Assembly (NCBI GenBank): GCA_030141605.1 | Contig: JAQGDQ010001258.1 | Span: 12,501-51,594, forward strand | Length of the DNA stretch: 39,094 bases | Source of the DNA: Tubiluchus corallicola | Lineage: Eukaryota; Priapulida; Priapulimorpha; Priapulimorphida; Tubiluchidae | Reading direction: 5' to 3' | Shown: positions 20,914-32,590 of the stretch, in pieces | How the letters are laid out: every line of letters begins with the position of its first letter | Position numbering within the stretch: position 1 is the first letter of the stretch | Made by a program: the position numbers and the translations under genes | Notes under the pieces: model-generated | What the model saw: the letters and a program-made list of their open reading frames with translations, nothing else | Told to the model about the DNA's origin: nothing | The model's database searches: none

Positions 20914-21313
20914 AATATTGAAATGCTGGTGGCGCCTCGCCATCCGGGTGGCTCGGGTCTTCAGGTACAGAGGGAGTGCAGCCTAATAATGATTTACTCA
21001 TGACCATAGTTTAACAATTATGCTGAATTAAGTAATGCTGCTACTGTTGCTTGCTAACTTTAAAGAGATTTAAATATTATATGTACAAGTCCTAACTGAG
21101 TCCAAATTTTAGAAAAATTAAAGTGAAACAGAACAATGAAATAAGGTAAAGAACGGCACATAGCTCCCTGTATAGCGTGAAGCAGCAGAGCTCTAAGGTT
21201 GGTCGGAAGAAACACAAGTGCAAGAACCACCAACTCTGCACAACACGATTACCACTGCAGCTCCAAAGTTTTTACCCTCCCTTTATAACCTTCCCCAAAC
21301 TAGTGTACATGTC
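20914..21313 (+). repeat. Dispersed repeat D, copy 2
   Basis: Collinear with 18040-18444 at roughly 80% identity by eye (GTGGCGCCTCGCCATCCGGG, AAGAACCACCAACTCTGCAC, TATAACCTTCCCCAAACTAG). After TGTACATGTC the copies diverge; here an (AG)n tract follows. Confidence 0.85.
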
Positions 21314-21904
21314 AGAGAGAGAGAGCCAAAATGAAACCTGATTGGTTGAAAGTAAAAAGGTGTGAAATTTTAGCCAACAAGCACCGGAATATCTATAGAA
21401 GAATAATTCAGAAAACTCTAGGAGGTTTGAACTACTAGAATTTTAGGGGTGACCCTAGTCCCTAGACCCAAACACTGGTATGGTAACCATGTCGTACTTT
21501 GGAATAAAAGGTAGGGGTTGTGCAGAGGGGGCGCTCAAGCGCGTGCGCTACAATATAATCCCCCCTATGATGGGACACCAAATCACCCTAGGTGTGTAAA
21601 TGCAACCTTTGAGTGTAAATGCTCCTTCTTCCTTCAACAAAAAGGGGTCACGCTTTAGCATCTGAGATTAATTTTGGTGTGTATCCCATTTCCTCTTCTA
21701 TTGCAGTGCAAATTAAAATTACGCCTTAACAGCTTTGGACTGCCCTTTTCCCTTGCGCCTGTTTACCTGGGCCATAAATATTTATCGCTCATTAAAACTA
21801 ACGACGTATAATAAATGTGAGCCCTAAAAACGTGTTAATTTAAATGTGACAATGGAAATGTCAACGGATTTGCACAGAATCGCCTCGCCCTGTATACAGT
21901 TACA
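21314..21904. other. Nothing recognised
   Basis: Contains a GC-richer patch around 21470-21600 (GCGCTCAAGCGCGTGCGCTAC followed by an ATCCCCCCTATG string) that could be the edge of a longer repeat. I cannot identify it. Confidence 0.4.
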
Positions 21905-22030
21905 GATATAGTTTAAAGTTACAGTTACAGTTTACAGTTACAGTTACAGTTTACAGTTTACAGTTTACAGTTACAGTTACAGTTACAGTTACAGTTTACA
22001 GTTATAGTTACAGTTTATAGCTACAGTTTA
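21905..22030. repeat. (ACAGTT)n hexanucleotide array
   Basis: Alternating TTACAG and TTTACAG units, 6 and 7 bp long, about 20 copies. Confidence 0.95.
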
Positions 22031-22136
22031 GCACACATTTATAGCTAGCAAAAACATACAATGAGTATTAGGTCTTTGTTAACGTCATTATCTGCCGGAG
22101 ATGGCGAGCAAATTCCTGTAATTTGTTGTTCGTGTC

Positions 22137-22743
22137 TTAAAGGAAGACAGGATGATTTTTCACATACTACCAACCCATTTTCTAGTTCGATAAAATTACA
22201 GATTTTAACACAATTAATACTGTAAAAGCGTTTCTGACAGCTAAATAACAGATTAAAAACTTAGTAAACGGCGGGCGAGCCCAACTATTGATGACATCAC
22301 AAACGAACATAATTTTCAACATCAAAAATATTCCACGAGCGTGTTACAGGTGTTTGTGGAAACGAAAATTGAAGTATAGTGCTACTGTAAGATACTCAGT
22401 GTGTGTTGTACTAAAACTAAGCAGGTTTCAAGATAAAAATTTAAATTTCAAATTTACCGCTGTGCTCACGCATGAACTGCCGAACGTGTGTAGTTCGTCA
22501 CAAACTAACATATCTGAACTGAGAGGTACACCCTCCTGTTTTTATGCAATGTTTCCGAAATGCAGGCGCTAGTGCCCGTCTAACAGCGAAGAACTAGTGG
22601 CGAGAATGTGAAATTGCGATGGTGTGGTAATAATTACTTCACGTAAGTCGTTTTTGAAAAAATAGTATGTTGTCTTTTAATATTTTAGAGTAGATTGTTT
22701 TGACCTACACTACAGTTTAATATTGGGTCCGGTTTTGCTTTAA
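22137..22743 (+). mobile_element. piggyBac-like MITE, copy 5
   Basis: TTAA (22137-22140) plus AGGAAGACAGGATGATTTTT on the left; ATTGGGTCCGGTTTTGCTT and TTAA (22740-22743) on the right; 607 bp. Its interior is collinear with the copies at 2249 and 3408 and the inverse of that at 10686. The 94-residue frame at 22288-22572 is internal. Its start (GATGACATCACAAACGAACA) is homologous to the ATG regions of the other copies, but the frames diverge and break. Confidence 0.87.
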
Positions 22744-23280
22744 TATTATTAACACGGTGCCTGAGGCAGAGTGTATAGCCGAGTAGTCACGTGCACCGCT
22801 ACGCGCAAGTTGCGCTACGCCGAGACTAGTCAAAGAATGGCTGGTAACTGCCTAATTTATTCTTTTTCATTTTCCGTACTGATCCTTCCTTTTACCTTGT
22901 ATACGCAGGACGTAACATGGTTAAGACATCTCCGTCGAGTTAGAGGCTAGTCTTGATAATGAGCTAGGTTCCTGTCTCGCCACAATCGTCAACATTGAAC
23001 AGGCCTTACCGTTGGATGCTGGATTCCAGCTTGTAGTGAGGCAAATTGAATAATAAACTGTAGGTAACCAGAGTCGAAAGCTCATACTTTGTTTATTTTC
23101 ATTTAAAAGTATTTCCATCACGTTCTATTCAAAACAGAGACTGGTTTAGAAGTTGATTTATTACTTATTCGAATCAAACAGACGCGAAGTTAAACAGGTT
23201 CAGGATTTGTAATCACGGTCACGATTTCTGCAAATGTAACGTATTTCAAGCTCCTTTCATCAATATCATAATTTACTTAC
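22744..23280. other. Nothing recognised
   Basis: Slightly GC-richer start (22760-22850) with CACGTGCACCGCTACGCGCA, then ordinary sequence. A minus frame at 22921-23121 has no family signature. An AATAATAAA string near 23050 is the only signal-like element. Confidence 0.4.
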
Positions 23281-23415
23281 CTCGCATAGTTAGTAAGTTA
23301 GTAAATAAGTAGGTAAGTAAATAAGTAAGTAAGAAAGTAAGCAAGCAAGCAAGTAATTAACAAGTTTGTAAGTGAGTGAGTGAGTGAGTGAGTGAGTGAG
23401 TGAGTGAGTGAGTAG

Positions 23416-23465
<50 letters not shown>

Positions 23466-23634
23466 CAGTCAGTCAGTCAGTCAGTCAGTCAGTCAGTCAG
23501 TCAGTCAGTCAGTCAGTCAGTCAGTCAGTCAGTCAGTCAGTCAGTCAGTCAGTCAGTCAGTCAGTCAGTCAGTCAGTCAGTCAGTCAGTCAGTCAGTCAG
23601 TCAGTCAGTCAGTCAGTCAGTCAGTCAGTCAGTC

Positions 23635-23676
<42 letters not shown>

Positions 23677-23741
23677 GAAGGAAGGAAGGAAGGAAGGAAG
23701 GAAGGAAGGAAGGAAGGAAGGAAGGAAGGAAGGAAGGAAGG

Positions 23742-23790
<49 letters not shown>

Positions 23791-23935
23791 TGTAATCATG
23801 TAAGCAAGCAGTCAAGCAAGCAAGGAAGCAAGAAAATAAGTGAGTGAGTGACTGAGTAAGTGAGTGAGTGAGTGAGTGAGTGAATGAGTGAGTGAGTGAA
23901 TGAGTGACTGAGTAAGTAAGCAAGTACGTAAAGGC
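23281..23935. repeat. Compound tetranucleotide array (AAGT/GAGT/CAGT/GAAG)
   Basis: Blocks in order: degenerate AAGT/AAGC, (GAGT)n at 23371-23412, (AAGT)n to 23463, a pure (CAGT)n block 23464-23636, (AAGT)n to 23674, (GAAG)n 23675-23742, (AAGT)n to 23790, then degenerate GAGT. Neighbouring units differ by a single base, so each block is a mutated unit that was amplified in turn. Confidence 0.97.
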
Positions 23936-24265
23936 TCAAGCTTACAATTCTCTGCTCATAAGAAATCAATTCGTGAGGCGGATTTGGGATAGGGTTGATA
24001 GGGTTAGGGTTAGCTTATTTAAATTGTGTGGACAATTGTAAATTCTTTCCTACATAATTAAGAAAGTACGCAAGGAATCAAGCAAGTAAGTAAATAAGTA
24101 AGTTACTAAGTAAGCGAGTAAGCAAGAAAACAAGTAAGCAAGGAAGCAAGTAAATTAGTAAGTAATTAAGTAAGCAAGTAGGCAATCAAGCAAGTAAATT
24201 AGTGAGTAGTTAAGTAAGGAAGAAAACAAGCAAGAAACAAGTAATTAAGAAAGAAAGTAAGAAAC
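23936..24265. repeat. Degenerate AAGT/AAGC repeats with a short TTAGGG tract
   Basis: A short GGGATAGGGTTGATAGGGTT / AGGGTTAGC run at 23987-24013 contains telomere-type TAGGG motifs. From 24060 to 24260 comes an old, interrupted AAGTAAGCAAG array, probably an extension of the main tetranucleotide array. Confidence 0.8.
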
Positions 24266-24828
24266 ATTATTATTTACCACAGCAGAACGATAGATAATAA
24301 ATAAGCAAGAGATTACCTTTACCAATCATATCAAGCAATTCAATATTATTACTACAATACTAAAAGCATGAGAAGTGTATTACAATTAGAGAAAGTCAGT
24401 TCAAGCTTATGCGTTTCGTTTTACGAATAAATATGACACACAACTTCGCAACACAAGACACACCTGTTACTCGGAATCTATTGTATCAGGATTCGCTCTA
24501 TGATTTGTTGCTGTCAATTGCGCATGACAGGTCACGTGACAAGCATGATGAAGCCTGACTTGACAGCTACTGTTGGCAGATGGCGCATTGTAGTTAAGTA
24601 CGTGGTTTCGGGGCAGTAAATGTGTCATTGACGGCGCTAAATTTTGCGCGACTAGCTACTTCTCCCACATTGAATTGAGCAGCCGTGTGACGCGGCGTAC
24701 GTAATCAATCGAAATTATTAATTAAAAAGCAATTTTTCCACTTGGGCACGCACAGTTTCGCTGGGAGGTGGATTATATTCAAATCAACCAGGGCTGTGAG
24801 TGCACAAACTACTGCATACGCCTTTTCC
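24266..24828. other. Nothing recognised
   Basis: Ordinary AT-rich sequence, with a CpG-richer patch around 24640-24700 (GACGGCGCTAAATTTTGCGC, then GTGACGCGGCGTACG). No gene seen. Confidence 0.4.
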
Positions 24829-25072
24829 AATGAAGTCTTTGAGTATTTGAGTAGGTGCCTTTGAGTAGTTGAGTAGGTGTCTTTGAGTAGTTGAGTAGTT
24901 GTCTTTGAGTAGTTGCCTTTGAGTTGTTGAGTAGGTGTCCTTGAGTAGTTGAGTAGGTGTCTTTGAGCAGTTGAGTAGTTGTCTTTGAGTAGTTGAGTAG
25001 TTGTCTTTGAGTAGTTGAGTAGTTGTCTTTGAGTTGTTGAGTAGTTGTCTCTGAGTTGTTGAGTAGGTGTGC
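24829..25072. repeat. 22-bp minisatellite
   Basis: About eleven copies of a unit like GTCTTTGAGTAGTTGAGTAG plus GT, with AGG/AGT variation and one shortened copy near 24910. The two minus-strand frames rich in STTQRQLLNYSK are repeat products: 22 is not a multiple of 3, so the same peptide cycles through the frames. Confidence 0.95.
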
Positions 25073-25289
25073 GGTTGGCTGTGATTCACTATGCTGCACA
25101 GAGCATAAGAATCACTAAGGAAACTTCAAAGTTGAAGGGGACGAAAAGGCAAATTTAATCTGTCCCAAAAACTTTCCATACAAAGTTAAATTACTTAGCA
25201 TTACGCTTACTCGCTTGAAAGGCTTGTGTAACTGGAAAAGAAAATGTCTTAGTAATTTAAAATGTTAGCGCCAAATGATAAACGTCACT

Positions 25290-25605
25290 GTGCCGCCATC
25301 CCAGTGTGCACCACTGGCTCACTAAGAAACACATCATTGATATTATTGACAAGATAAAGTAATTTAAGCTTTTCCTTAGTTAGTGAAGTGTGTGCTACGA
25401 ATACTCTGATTATTTTTTCAAACTTTAGGCAATGTTTAACCGCTAAACTTGTTTCAAATGACTTACCGTCAAAATGGCTGCACTTAGCGATCATCGCGGG
25501 AGTTTAAATTTGCAACTTTTATACAGCGTTGCTGTTAGTACAAGCTCTGTATGCAATAAGACAGCATGTAAGTGATGCAAATTTTCAAGACGATTTTTTA
25601 ACTTT
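25290..25605 (+). repeat. Dispersed repeat V, copy 2 (exon-like, decayed)
   Basis: Homologous to the reverse complement of 1870-2155. It shares CCATCCCAGTGTGCACCACTG, TAGTGAAGTGTGTGCTACGA and a final GCAATAAGACAGCATGTAAGTGA. The frame equivalent to copy 1 is broken by an extra T in the T-run near 25412 and by stops, although the last 14 codons before the GTAAGTGA string are conserved (ALLLVQALYAIRQH). A different antisense frame (25285-25494) is chance. Confidence 0.65.
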
Positions 25606-26014
25606 ATCTAAGTAACGTGTTTCCTTGTTCTTTAGTGGCGTTGGGTCTGTTCACTAAACGGATGGGTGACTGCGCTTTTGTCTGCCATATGCATAACAAT
25701 TTCTCATATTTAAGGCGTGGCAAGTTACTGAAGTTGCGCGAAAATTGTTTTTCATTTCTAAAGCGGTCAGACAGGACACAACTTGTCTGTTATGTCGTTG
25801 GAAAGCTCTTAGATTTATTTATTTAACAAGAGTCACTGTCACAAAATCAACTCTTATTTCCTAGGCAGCGAATTCTGCTTGTTAGAGGTGATCTCATACG
25901 TAAAAATGGAAAATCTCTTTAGCATTCAGTCAGTAGCAGCTAAACAACCAGTGAAGAGCTTAATGCTAACTGCGTGTGTAGTTCAGCTAGCTGCCTGCTT
26001 ATCCATTTAGGTAG
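25606..26014. other. Nothing recognised
   Basis: AT-rich spacer before the CTAC array. A 69-residue plus-strand frame (25617-25826) has no signature. Confidence 0.4.
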
Positions 26015-26441
26015 TTGTCTGCCGCTAGTCTGTCTACTTACCTAATAGTCTACCTTCTTGTTTACTTACCTACCTACGTATCTACACACATGACTAGCTA
26101 CATACGGATTTCTGTTTTGACTACCCGTCTAACTGCCTACTTGCCTACCAACCACCCTGCCAACCTACCTGCCTGCCTACCTACCATCTTCCTACTTAGT
26201 ACCTATCTACCTACCTATTTACTTATCAGTAAGCTAACCAATCAACCAATCAATCACCAACTACCAAGCGACTGGCCGGCCGGCCAACTGACCTAGCAAC
26301 CAACCAACCAAGTAACCAACCTTCTACCTACCTACTTATTCACCTACCTACCTATCTACCTGACTACCAACCTACCGACCTAACGACCTAGTACCTACCT
26401 ATTTACCTATCAGCCTGCTAACAAACCAACCAATCAACCAA
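26015..26441. repeat. Degenerate (CTAC)n / (CCAA)n tetranucleotide array
   Basis: Imperfect CTAC, CCAA, CTGC and CCGA units. This is the older, more mutated left flank of the array that continues into the duplicated segment at 26442. Confidence 0.95.
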
Positions 26442-28868
26442 CCAACCGACCGACTGACAAACCAACCAACCGACCGACCGACCGACCAACCAACCAACTA
26501 ACCAACCAACTAACCAAGTAACCAGCCTCCTACCTACCAGCTTATCTACCTCCCTCCCTACCTACCTACCTGCCTACCTACCTACCTACCTACCTACCTA
26601 CCTACCTACCTACCTACCTACCTACCTACCTAGCTACCTACCTACCTACCTACCTACCTACCTAGCTAGCTAGGTACCTTCCTACATACCTACCTACTTA
26701 CCTACCTACCTACCTACCTACCTAACCTCCTACCTACCTGTCTACCTACCTACCTACCTAACCTCCTACCTACCTGCCTACCTACCTAATTACCTACCTA
26801 AATACCGACTGACGTACCTATCTGGCTAGCAATTTACCTACCCGTCTGTCTTTATGCCTGCCTGTTTAACTAGCTGCTCGTCTATATTACCAACCTACAC
26901 TAACAACCTTACCACGTCACCTACCTGCATGCCTATTTACCTGTATCTGTCCTACTGACATACACATCTAATCTGGCATGAGATACTCACTTTCTTTTTT
27001 CCTTTTCGTTCTTCTTTTCTTCGTTCTTTAATTGCGTAATTACACATTCATTCATTCATTTCCTACATTAGCTAAAGTTTACGAACTTTCGTACTTGTAT
27101 AGTCAAATATTCGCTTAGAGACTTCATTGTGTTGTTAGTTGCATAAGAATATTCCTCGAATTGTCATCGTGTAGCGATAACATAAAAAGTAAAAAATTAT
27201 TTACATGCTTAATAACCAAGTGTGCTGTAATGTCAGCAGTCACCAAGTGCATTGTGATTATTTATTCAATAGGACAGCAATGGATTGCGCAGGGACAGTG
27301 TGTGCATTGTTACCAAGAGACAAAGATGAAAATTTTTGACGAATTTGTTTCAGAATGAAAAGTTGTACTTAGTCATAATCAGTAGAACGAAAAAGAACGA
27401 AATGAAACGAAACGAAACGGAAGGAGAAGAACGGAACAGAGCAGAAGCGAATAGAAAGGACCGGGATGGAATGGAACAGAAAGAAAAGTAGTTGAACTAA
27501 AAGGAACAGAATAAAAAACAACACAGCACAGTACGAATGGAAGAAAACGGAACGGAACAGACTAGAACAGAACAGAACAGAACAGAACAAAAAACAGCAC
27601 AGCAGGGCAAAGCACAGCACGAATGGAAGAGAACGATACGGAACAGAACAGAACAGAACAGAACGGAACCCACGAAGACAATACGGAAACAAATACAGAC
27701 CTTTTAGCCGGCAGAGGGCAGTAAAAACTGCTTTTGTTTGCCTACTGCTTGTTTATCGGTACGAAACGAATTGAATTTCTCTGAATGCAACAGTCGTCAA
27801 ATTTTGTTGCATTTGAAACAAAGTTTTATAAAAAGTTTGTCATCACAAAATTTAGTTTGCCTTTTAATATCGGTACAGAGGATAGTTTTGGTTTTACTAA
27901 CCAATCTTACCCGTCCTTCGCTTCAACTTCCCTTTAACCACTGAGATTTCTGCTCTTTTGTTTGTCTAACTCCCTTCCTGTCTCGTCTGTCATGGGCAAG
28001 ATCCTCTTGAATTCTGGCAGCCAAACAAAACATTGTTTTGTGTTCTGTGTATAGAATTTCAACGTTTTTTTTTGATAAATTTTGTAATGGTATTTTGTTT
28101 GTCCAGGAGAAATAAATGTTAAATTATTACAGTTTTTATGTCCTCACCAAGGCCATTAACTTGACGATTTTTCACAGCCGCAAAGACTTGAATTAAAATC
28201 ATCTAAAACACTTGAACAAAATGGATAATTACTCTACCTTTTTGCACTTAATTACAGTAAAAGTGTTGCTTAGCGCTGAGAAACGGGATTATGATTATTC
28301 CCGATTGAAAGAGTCGATTAAGCAAATTTTCGTTTTTGCGCAACATTAATGGATGCTTTTATGCGCTCTTAGGCTTAGCAATGCGAGCCCCTTTTGCGAA
28401 TGGAATATGAATAAAAATCAGCAAATTGAAATTTACGTAGGCTGCATTAGTTTAATAAATAAAAAAGTTCTGTTCTATTGTTCTGTCTAATGACTTCTTG
28501 TACGTTAGGTTACAAAGGTCTAGTAAATCGACGGTTGTAAGTTACTAGAGCCAGAAAAATTGACCTGGATTATTCCTGTTCATGTTAGTAAACATAATTC
28601 ATTCATGTTACGTAGCATAAGTATGCTGGGAGATCGTGGCTGCTGCACAGAGTGGGATGGAGTGAACTAATGTCGAATGAAACATTATGGAAAGACAGGC
28701 TTAAATGGATATAAATGCACTGAAAAAAAAGCTAAAAAACAGACTACAATTAAAAGGGCGTGAAATAAAATAAAATACCATGAAATGAAATAAACGGGAC
28801 GTGACGGGACAGGACAGGACAGGACAGGACAGGACAGGACAGGACAGGACCCGACCAGACCCGACCAG
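26442..28868 (+). repeat. Segmental duplication, copy 1
   Basis: Matches 36730-39094 in the same orientation at about 99% outside simple repeats; I counted roughly 20 substitutions in ~2 kb. It includes a CCAA/CCGA/CTAC array (26442-26820, longer here than in copy 2), a non-repetitive ~1.9 kb with a GAACA array, and the start of the ACAGG array. Frames of 65 and 68 residues (27161-27358, 27738-27944) are preserved in both copies, but with copies this similar that is expected. They resemble nothing I know. Homology may extend past 28868, because copy 2 is cut by the window end. Confidence 0.95.
27370..27672. repeat. Degenerate (GAACA/GAACG)n pentanucleotide array
   Basis: Pentamers GAACG, GAAAC, GAACA and AGCAC, with an imperfect ~110-bp internal duplication (AGCACGAATGGAAGAGAACG against AGTACGAATGGAAGAAAACG). 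The minus-strand 107-residue frame of FCSVLF-type repeats is an artefact. Confidence 0.93.
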
Positions 28869-29022
28869 ACAGAACAGGACAGGACAGGACAGAACAGGAC
28901 AGGACAGGACAGGACAGGACAGGACAGGACAGGACAGGACAGGACAGGACAGGACAGGACAGGACAGGACAGGACAGGACAGGACAGGACAGGACAGGAC
29001 AGGACAGGACAGGACGGGGCAG
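28806..29022. repeat. (ACAGG)n pentanucleotide array
   Basis: Almost pure ACAGG with a CCGACCAG island at 28851-28875. Five-base units give TGQDR and CPVLS repeats in the open frames on the two strands, which are not genes. Confidence 0.97.
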
Positions 29023-30549
29023 GACGTAAAAACGAGGAAGCCACACGTCCAGAACCCAGTTAATACGCAGAAGCCACTGGAGGTGCAAACTTATCACTCA
29101 GATTGGTGGTAAGATTAAATCTTGCAGATAATGTCAGGCACTTCTTCTTGCTGGAAAGTGCGCATGCGCTAAGTATGTAGTACACACACCGACTTACACA
29201 AGGTGCATTTTGTAATTATGACGTAGCTACAAGCTACATTTTTACTGATATTTAAGTCTTACACAATTCTGGTTACCATGCTTTGTAAATGCTCAGTTTC
29301 CCAAAGACACTAAATATCCAAAGTAACTAAGTCTGAGTAACAAGACTGGGATGTACATCTGAGAGTTTGAAGCAATAGGAAAGACTATACGAGTGCTTGA
29401 GCGGTCAGTGAAACCCCAAGAACATTCTGCACTGGCATACACGGTTGAACTTGAAACAAGGTTCATTAACGCAAGAATCCGGAAGTTTTGCGAACTAATT
29501 TCCGGCAGCGTGGTTGATGGTAGATTAATTAATATGAGCGCACCAATATAAGAGATACTTTTATCTACGAATATCGACATAATACGAATTTAAACTGTTT
29601 ATTTTTTAGAGAAAACATTGTACAATAATGTTATGAAACCAACAACGTTTCTGTCCAACACTGACAGATAAAAACAGTAAAAGAAAGCAAAAAATCTCTA
29701 ACTACTTCTTGTCGGATTTATTGTTACGACAACAAATCATTGTTAAAATATTATGTAGTATAGAATCTACAGTTCATAGCAGAACACAAGAGGAAGAACA
29801 TAAATAGCGCAAACTGGTGATTTCACCATTTAGCGTTGCCATGGAAACCATTTTGTGAATATGCTACGTAGAAGGTCACTTACCGTTACTATAGAATTTG
29901 TTTTATCGAATTTAGAATACGAAGTTACTCTGTTGTGACGTCACAATATAAAAACTGGCAAAAAATTTAGTACGTGAATAACACGAAACGAAAAATTCGC
30001 GACAAAAAAGATCTGTTTATAAGGTTACACAAAGGTGGAGTGTAGTTTTTGTAAACACTCGGATATCACAGAAGTATAGCCGATTCGCCTCTTTTCAATA
30101 CGTTCGTTGCATTTTTTTAAACTTTGAGCAAATTTGGGTGTCGTCTTTCCCCCTGCCCGTTAATCAGCCTGATTCAAATTACTGTGTGTTTTCCTTGAAA
30201 CCTTTGTTAGAATTTACAAGATTTATTAGCATATTTATTACAATTTAGCAACTTATAGACGTAATAATAAATATTTTGCAGGACAAAGTTAGTCGAAAAT
30301 TCAGAAGCTGTTTAAATGAGATAAATCGAATGTGCTGTTCGCCTGACGTTTTGCAAAATTGTAATGAAATTTAACGATTAATGTGCGAAAATTGTTGTAC
30401 ATTAAAACACAAAGGCCAGCTAGCTGACTAACTGATGGGTAGTCGCGACAGCAGTGCCAACTTGGTCGCATTTTCGTTCGCTCAGCATTTCTATTGAAGT
30501 GACAAACAATCTTTTTCAAAAACTAGCCACACCAGCTTTGATTCTTAAT
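29023..30549. other. Nothing recognised
   Basis: About 1.5 kb of AT-rich sequence. It contains GTGCGCATGCGCTA (NRF1-like) at 29158 and a minus-strand 95-residue frame at 29293-29580 with ordinary composition but no recognisable family, splice sites or repeats. Confidence 0.4.
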
Positions 30550-31291
30550 TATAGGTTTTACATGTCAAATGTAAACCGACGTTAAGTCAAATGTAGATTT
30601 AGGTACGTCAAATGTGTCTTGGTAACTTAAATGTAGACTTAGGTAGTTCAAATGTGTTAACAATGGTTTTCAACAAATCTTAAGCGTTTTTGGTAAGTCA
30701 AATGTAGACACATGTCAAGTCAAATGTGACATTGGTATCTCAAATGTGGATAGGTAGAAAAGCTTAAGGATGTTAAATTTAATCTCCTTTAATCTTAATT
30801 TAATAATTGCTCTTAAGACTGTGATAACAATAACCTTATAGGTCTACTAATAGTTCACTAATATTCTACAAACTTTACATACCATTAGAACTGTTAGAGA
30901 AAACAATACATTCTTAAAATAAACAATGTTTCTTGAGAGAAACTAAATCATTAATGCAGTGCTAATGCATTACTTAAAAAACTAATTAGTGATTCACTGT
31001 TCATTGGGAAGTGGGAACCAACTTACTGGTTTAACAAAGAATTTCCTTTGAGGATAAACAACGCATTTTTCAAAGCTATGAAAGAGGTGATGACTACCTT
31101 TGGTTTATCTTTTTGTAGTTTGTACTTAAATGAGTTAATTACTGATTTATTCAAAGTACCGCATCTACGTTTGACTTTCCTAAGTCACATTTGAGTTACC
31201 AAAACATAGTTGAAATTCATACGTCTACATTTGACTTACCTAAGTCACATTTGAACTTTCCGGTTTCGACATTTGATATGTAAAACCTATA
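30550..31291. mobile_element. TATAGG fold-back element C
   Basis: 742 bp from TATAGGTTTTACATGTCAAA to the inverse (TTTGATATGTAAAACCTATA). The left ~200 bp carries GTCAAATGT motifs; the right ~140 bp carries ACATTTGAC motifs (one unit plus fragments of the 42-bp repeat found six times in element B). The AAATGAGTTAATTACTGATT block at 31128 is shared with B, and TTTTCAACAAATCTTAAGCG at 30667 with A (inverted). The middle ~350 bp is specific to this copy. No coding potential. Confidence 0.82.
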
Positions 31292-32057
31292 GTAACTTTA
31301 ATGTGTTTCTTTAATTCACCTTTTTAACACAGCTTCTTTATAAATTTTTCATTTTTCAGTTTATTGACACGACATGCCTTTATTTCTGTAATTTAGCTTA
31401 TAATTTTAATACTGTATCTCTCTGTACAGCTGATGAAGTCATCCACGGATGAATGTTTCTAAAGAAAAAATAAAGAATTTTTCGATACATTTTTACTACA
31501 TACAATATAATGTTTAATTTATTTCTACTATTTTGCTACTTACAGTGTCTTAATCTGTAGCTACACGCATGCGCACTGTGCAATTTTAAAGTGATATTCG
31601 CTTTTAACAAACGTTGAGTTTTGGCAGAAATGTCTGATTTGTTGTGTAACACTTCTCGATAATTATTAATTAATAATTCGCTAAGAATCATAAAATGCCC
31701 AAACTATTAACCTAAATATTTGCATCAGTTTATTGGATAGTTTTTGCAACACTTTCAACTGACTTAGTTTTCTGTTTTTGCCCGCTGCTTATCCACGTCT
31801 ATTTACTTTAACAACTGGATTGTATTTCATGTAAAATGCACCAAAATGCAATCGTAATGAAAACATTTTAACTTCCCGAGTTTTTATAACGGTTAGTTCA
31901 TTTGAGTAACCGAAAGTTTATTTAACTGACAAAAACTCGAGGTGCATCAACTGCATGGGAAATAAGATGGGCGAGGATTTTTCCCAACCTCCGAGCTCGA
32001 ATTAAATTACAGTAACGGGAAGCTAAACCTTCCCAGAGCTAAAATTTGTACTACTTT
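31292..32057. other. Nothing recognised
   Basis: AT-rich spacer with no supported gene or element. Confidence 0.4.
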
Positions 32058-32135
32058 AGCGGGCCTGTAATAGAGCATTGGTTTCTAATCTTTTACTAGC
32101 TAATTGCGCATTCGAAATTCAGTGATCTGCTGGGT
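32058..32135 (+). repeat. tRNA-Arg(UCU)-like degenerate sequence, possible SINE head
   Basis: TAGAGCATTGGTTTCTAATC resembles the D-arm/anticodon region of tRNA-Arg(UCU), with TCT in the anticodon position. GCGCATTCGAAATTC about 30 bases later resembles a B box. The D-arm is shortened and the acceptor and T stems do not pair, so it is at best a tRNA pseudogene or tRNA-derived SINE head. Confidence 0.35.
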
Positions 32136-32347
32136 GCACCTTTGACATTTTTTAGTTTAAAAATAATTTATTGAGGATTGGATGAAACAGTTTAAAAAAC
32201 ATTTTTATTTTTTATTCACACCCTATAATAGTAAAAATATCGACAGTAAAATACAATAAAAACAGTATAATATGAAACACGGTGGCAAAAAAGCATACAA
32301 ATAAAATATTTACAAGAGTGTCTCAAAGACGCAAAGAGATTAACTGT

Positions 32348-32590
32348 TCACATGTGTCCATTGTGTACAAGGAATTTATGCAAGTTAACTTTATATAAGC
32401 GGCTTTTAAATAACTTAATATTTTGTACAGTTACGAGGGGTGCACCATCAACATATGCAGGCAATGAGTTCCAAATCTGCACAACATGATTTGAGAAAAA
32501 TTGACAAAATGATACTTCAGCTGTTTGACGCACGAAAAGTTTCAGAGAATGATTTTGCCTTGTTCTATTGCAAGATACTCGGGTAAAAAA
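32348..32590 (-). pseudogene. LINE ORF2 C-terminal relic (FSNHVVQIWNSLP)
   Basis: The minus strand reads TRVSCNRTRQNHSLKL, then FFSNHVVQIWNSLPAYV and KLFKSRLYKVN, ending at a TAG-type stop near 32348. This matches the CR1-like tail TR..S.KL....R...R..FFS.RVV..WN.LP..VV.A.S...FK..LD. It is a different LINE lineage from the relic at 15.7 kb. The RT is missing. Confidence 0.8.

Noticed and set aside
22288-22572. 94-residue frame and its relatives at 2400 and 3549
   Set aside because: Homologous because they lie in the same MITE; frames break differently in each copy.
23987-24013. TTAGGG-like run as a second telomere tract
   Set aside because: Only three or four imperfect units next to tetranucleotide repeats; too short to mean more than chance.
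27738-27944. 68-residue frame (MPTACLSVRNELNF...), identical in both duplicated copies
   Set aside because: Identity reflects recent duplication of the DNA, not selection; no homology recognised and no splice or promoter context.
28685-29112. TGQDR and CPVLS repeat proteins
   Set aside because: ACAGG pentamer array; peptide repeats every five residues in more than one frame.
29293-29580. 95-residue minus-strand frame with ordinary amino-acid composition
   Set aside because: Not in a repeat, but I recognise no family, and no acceptor, donor or poly-A signal supports it.
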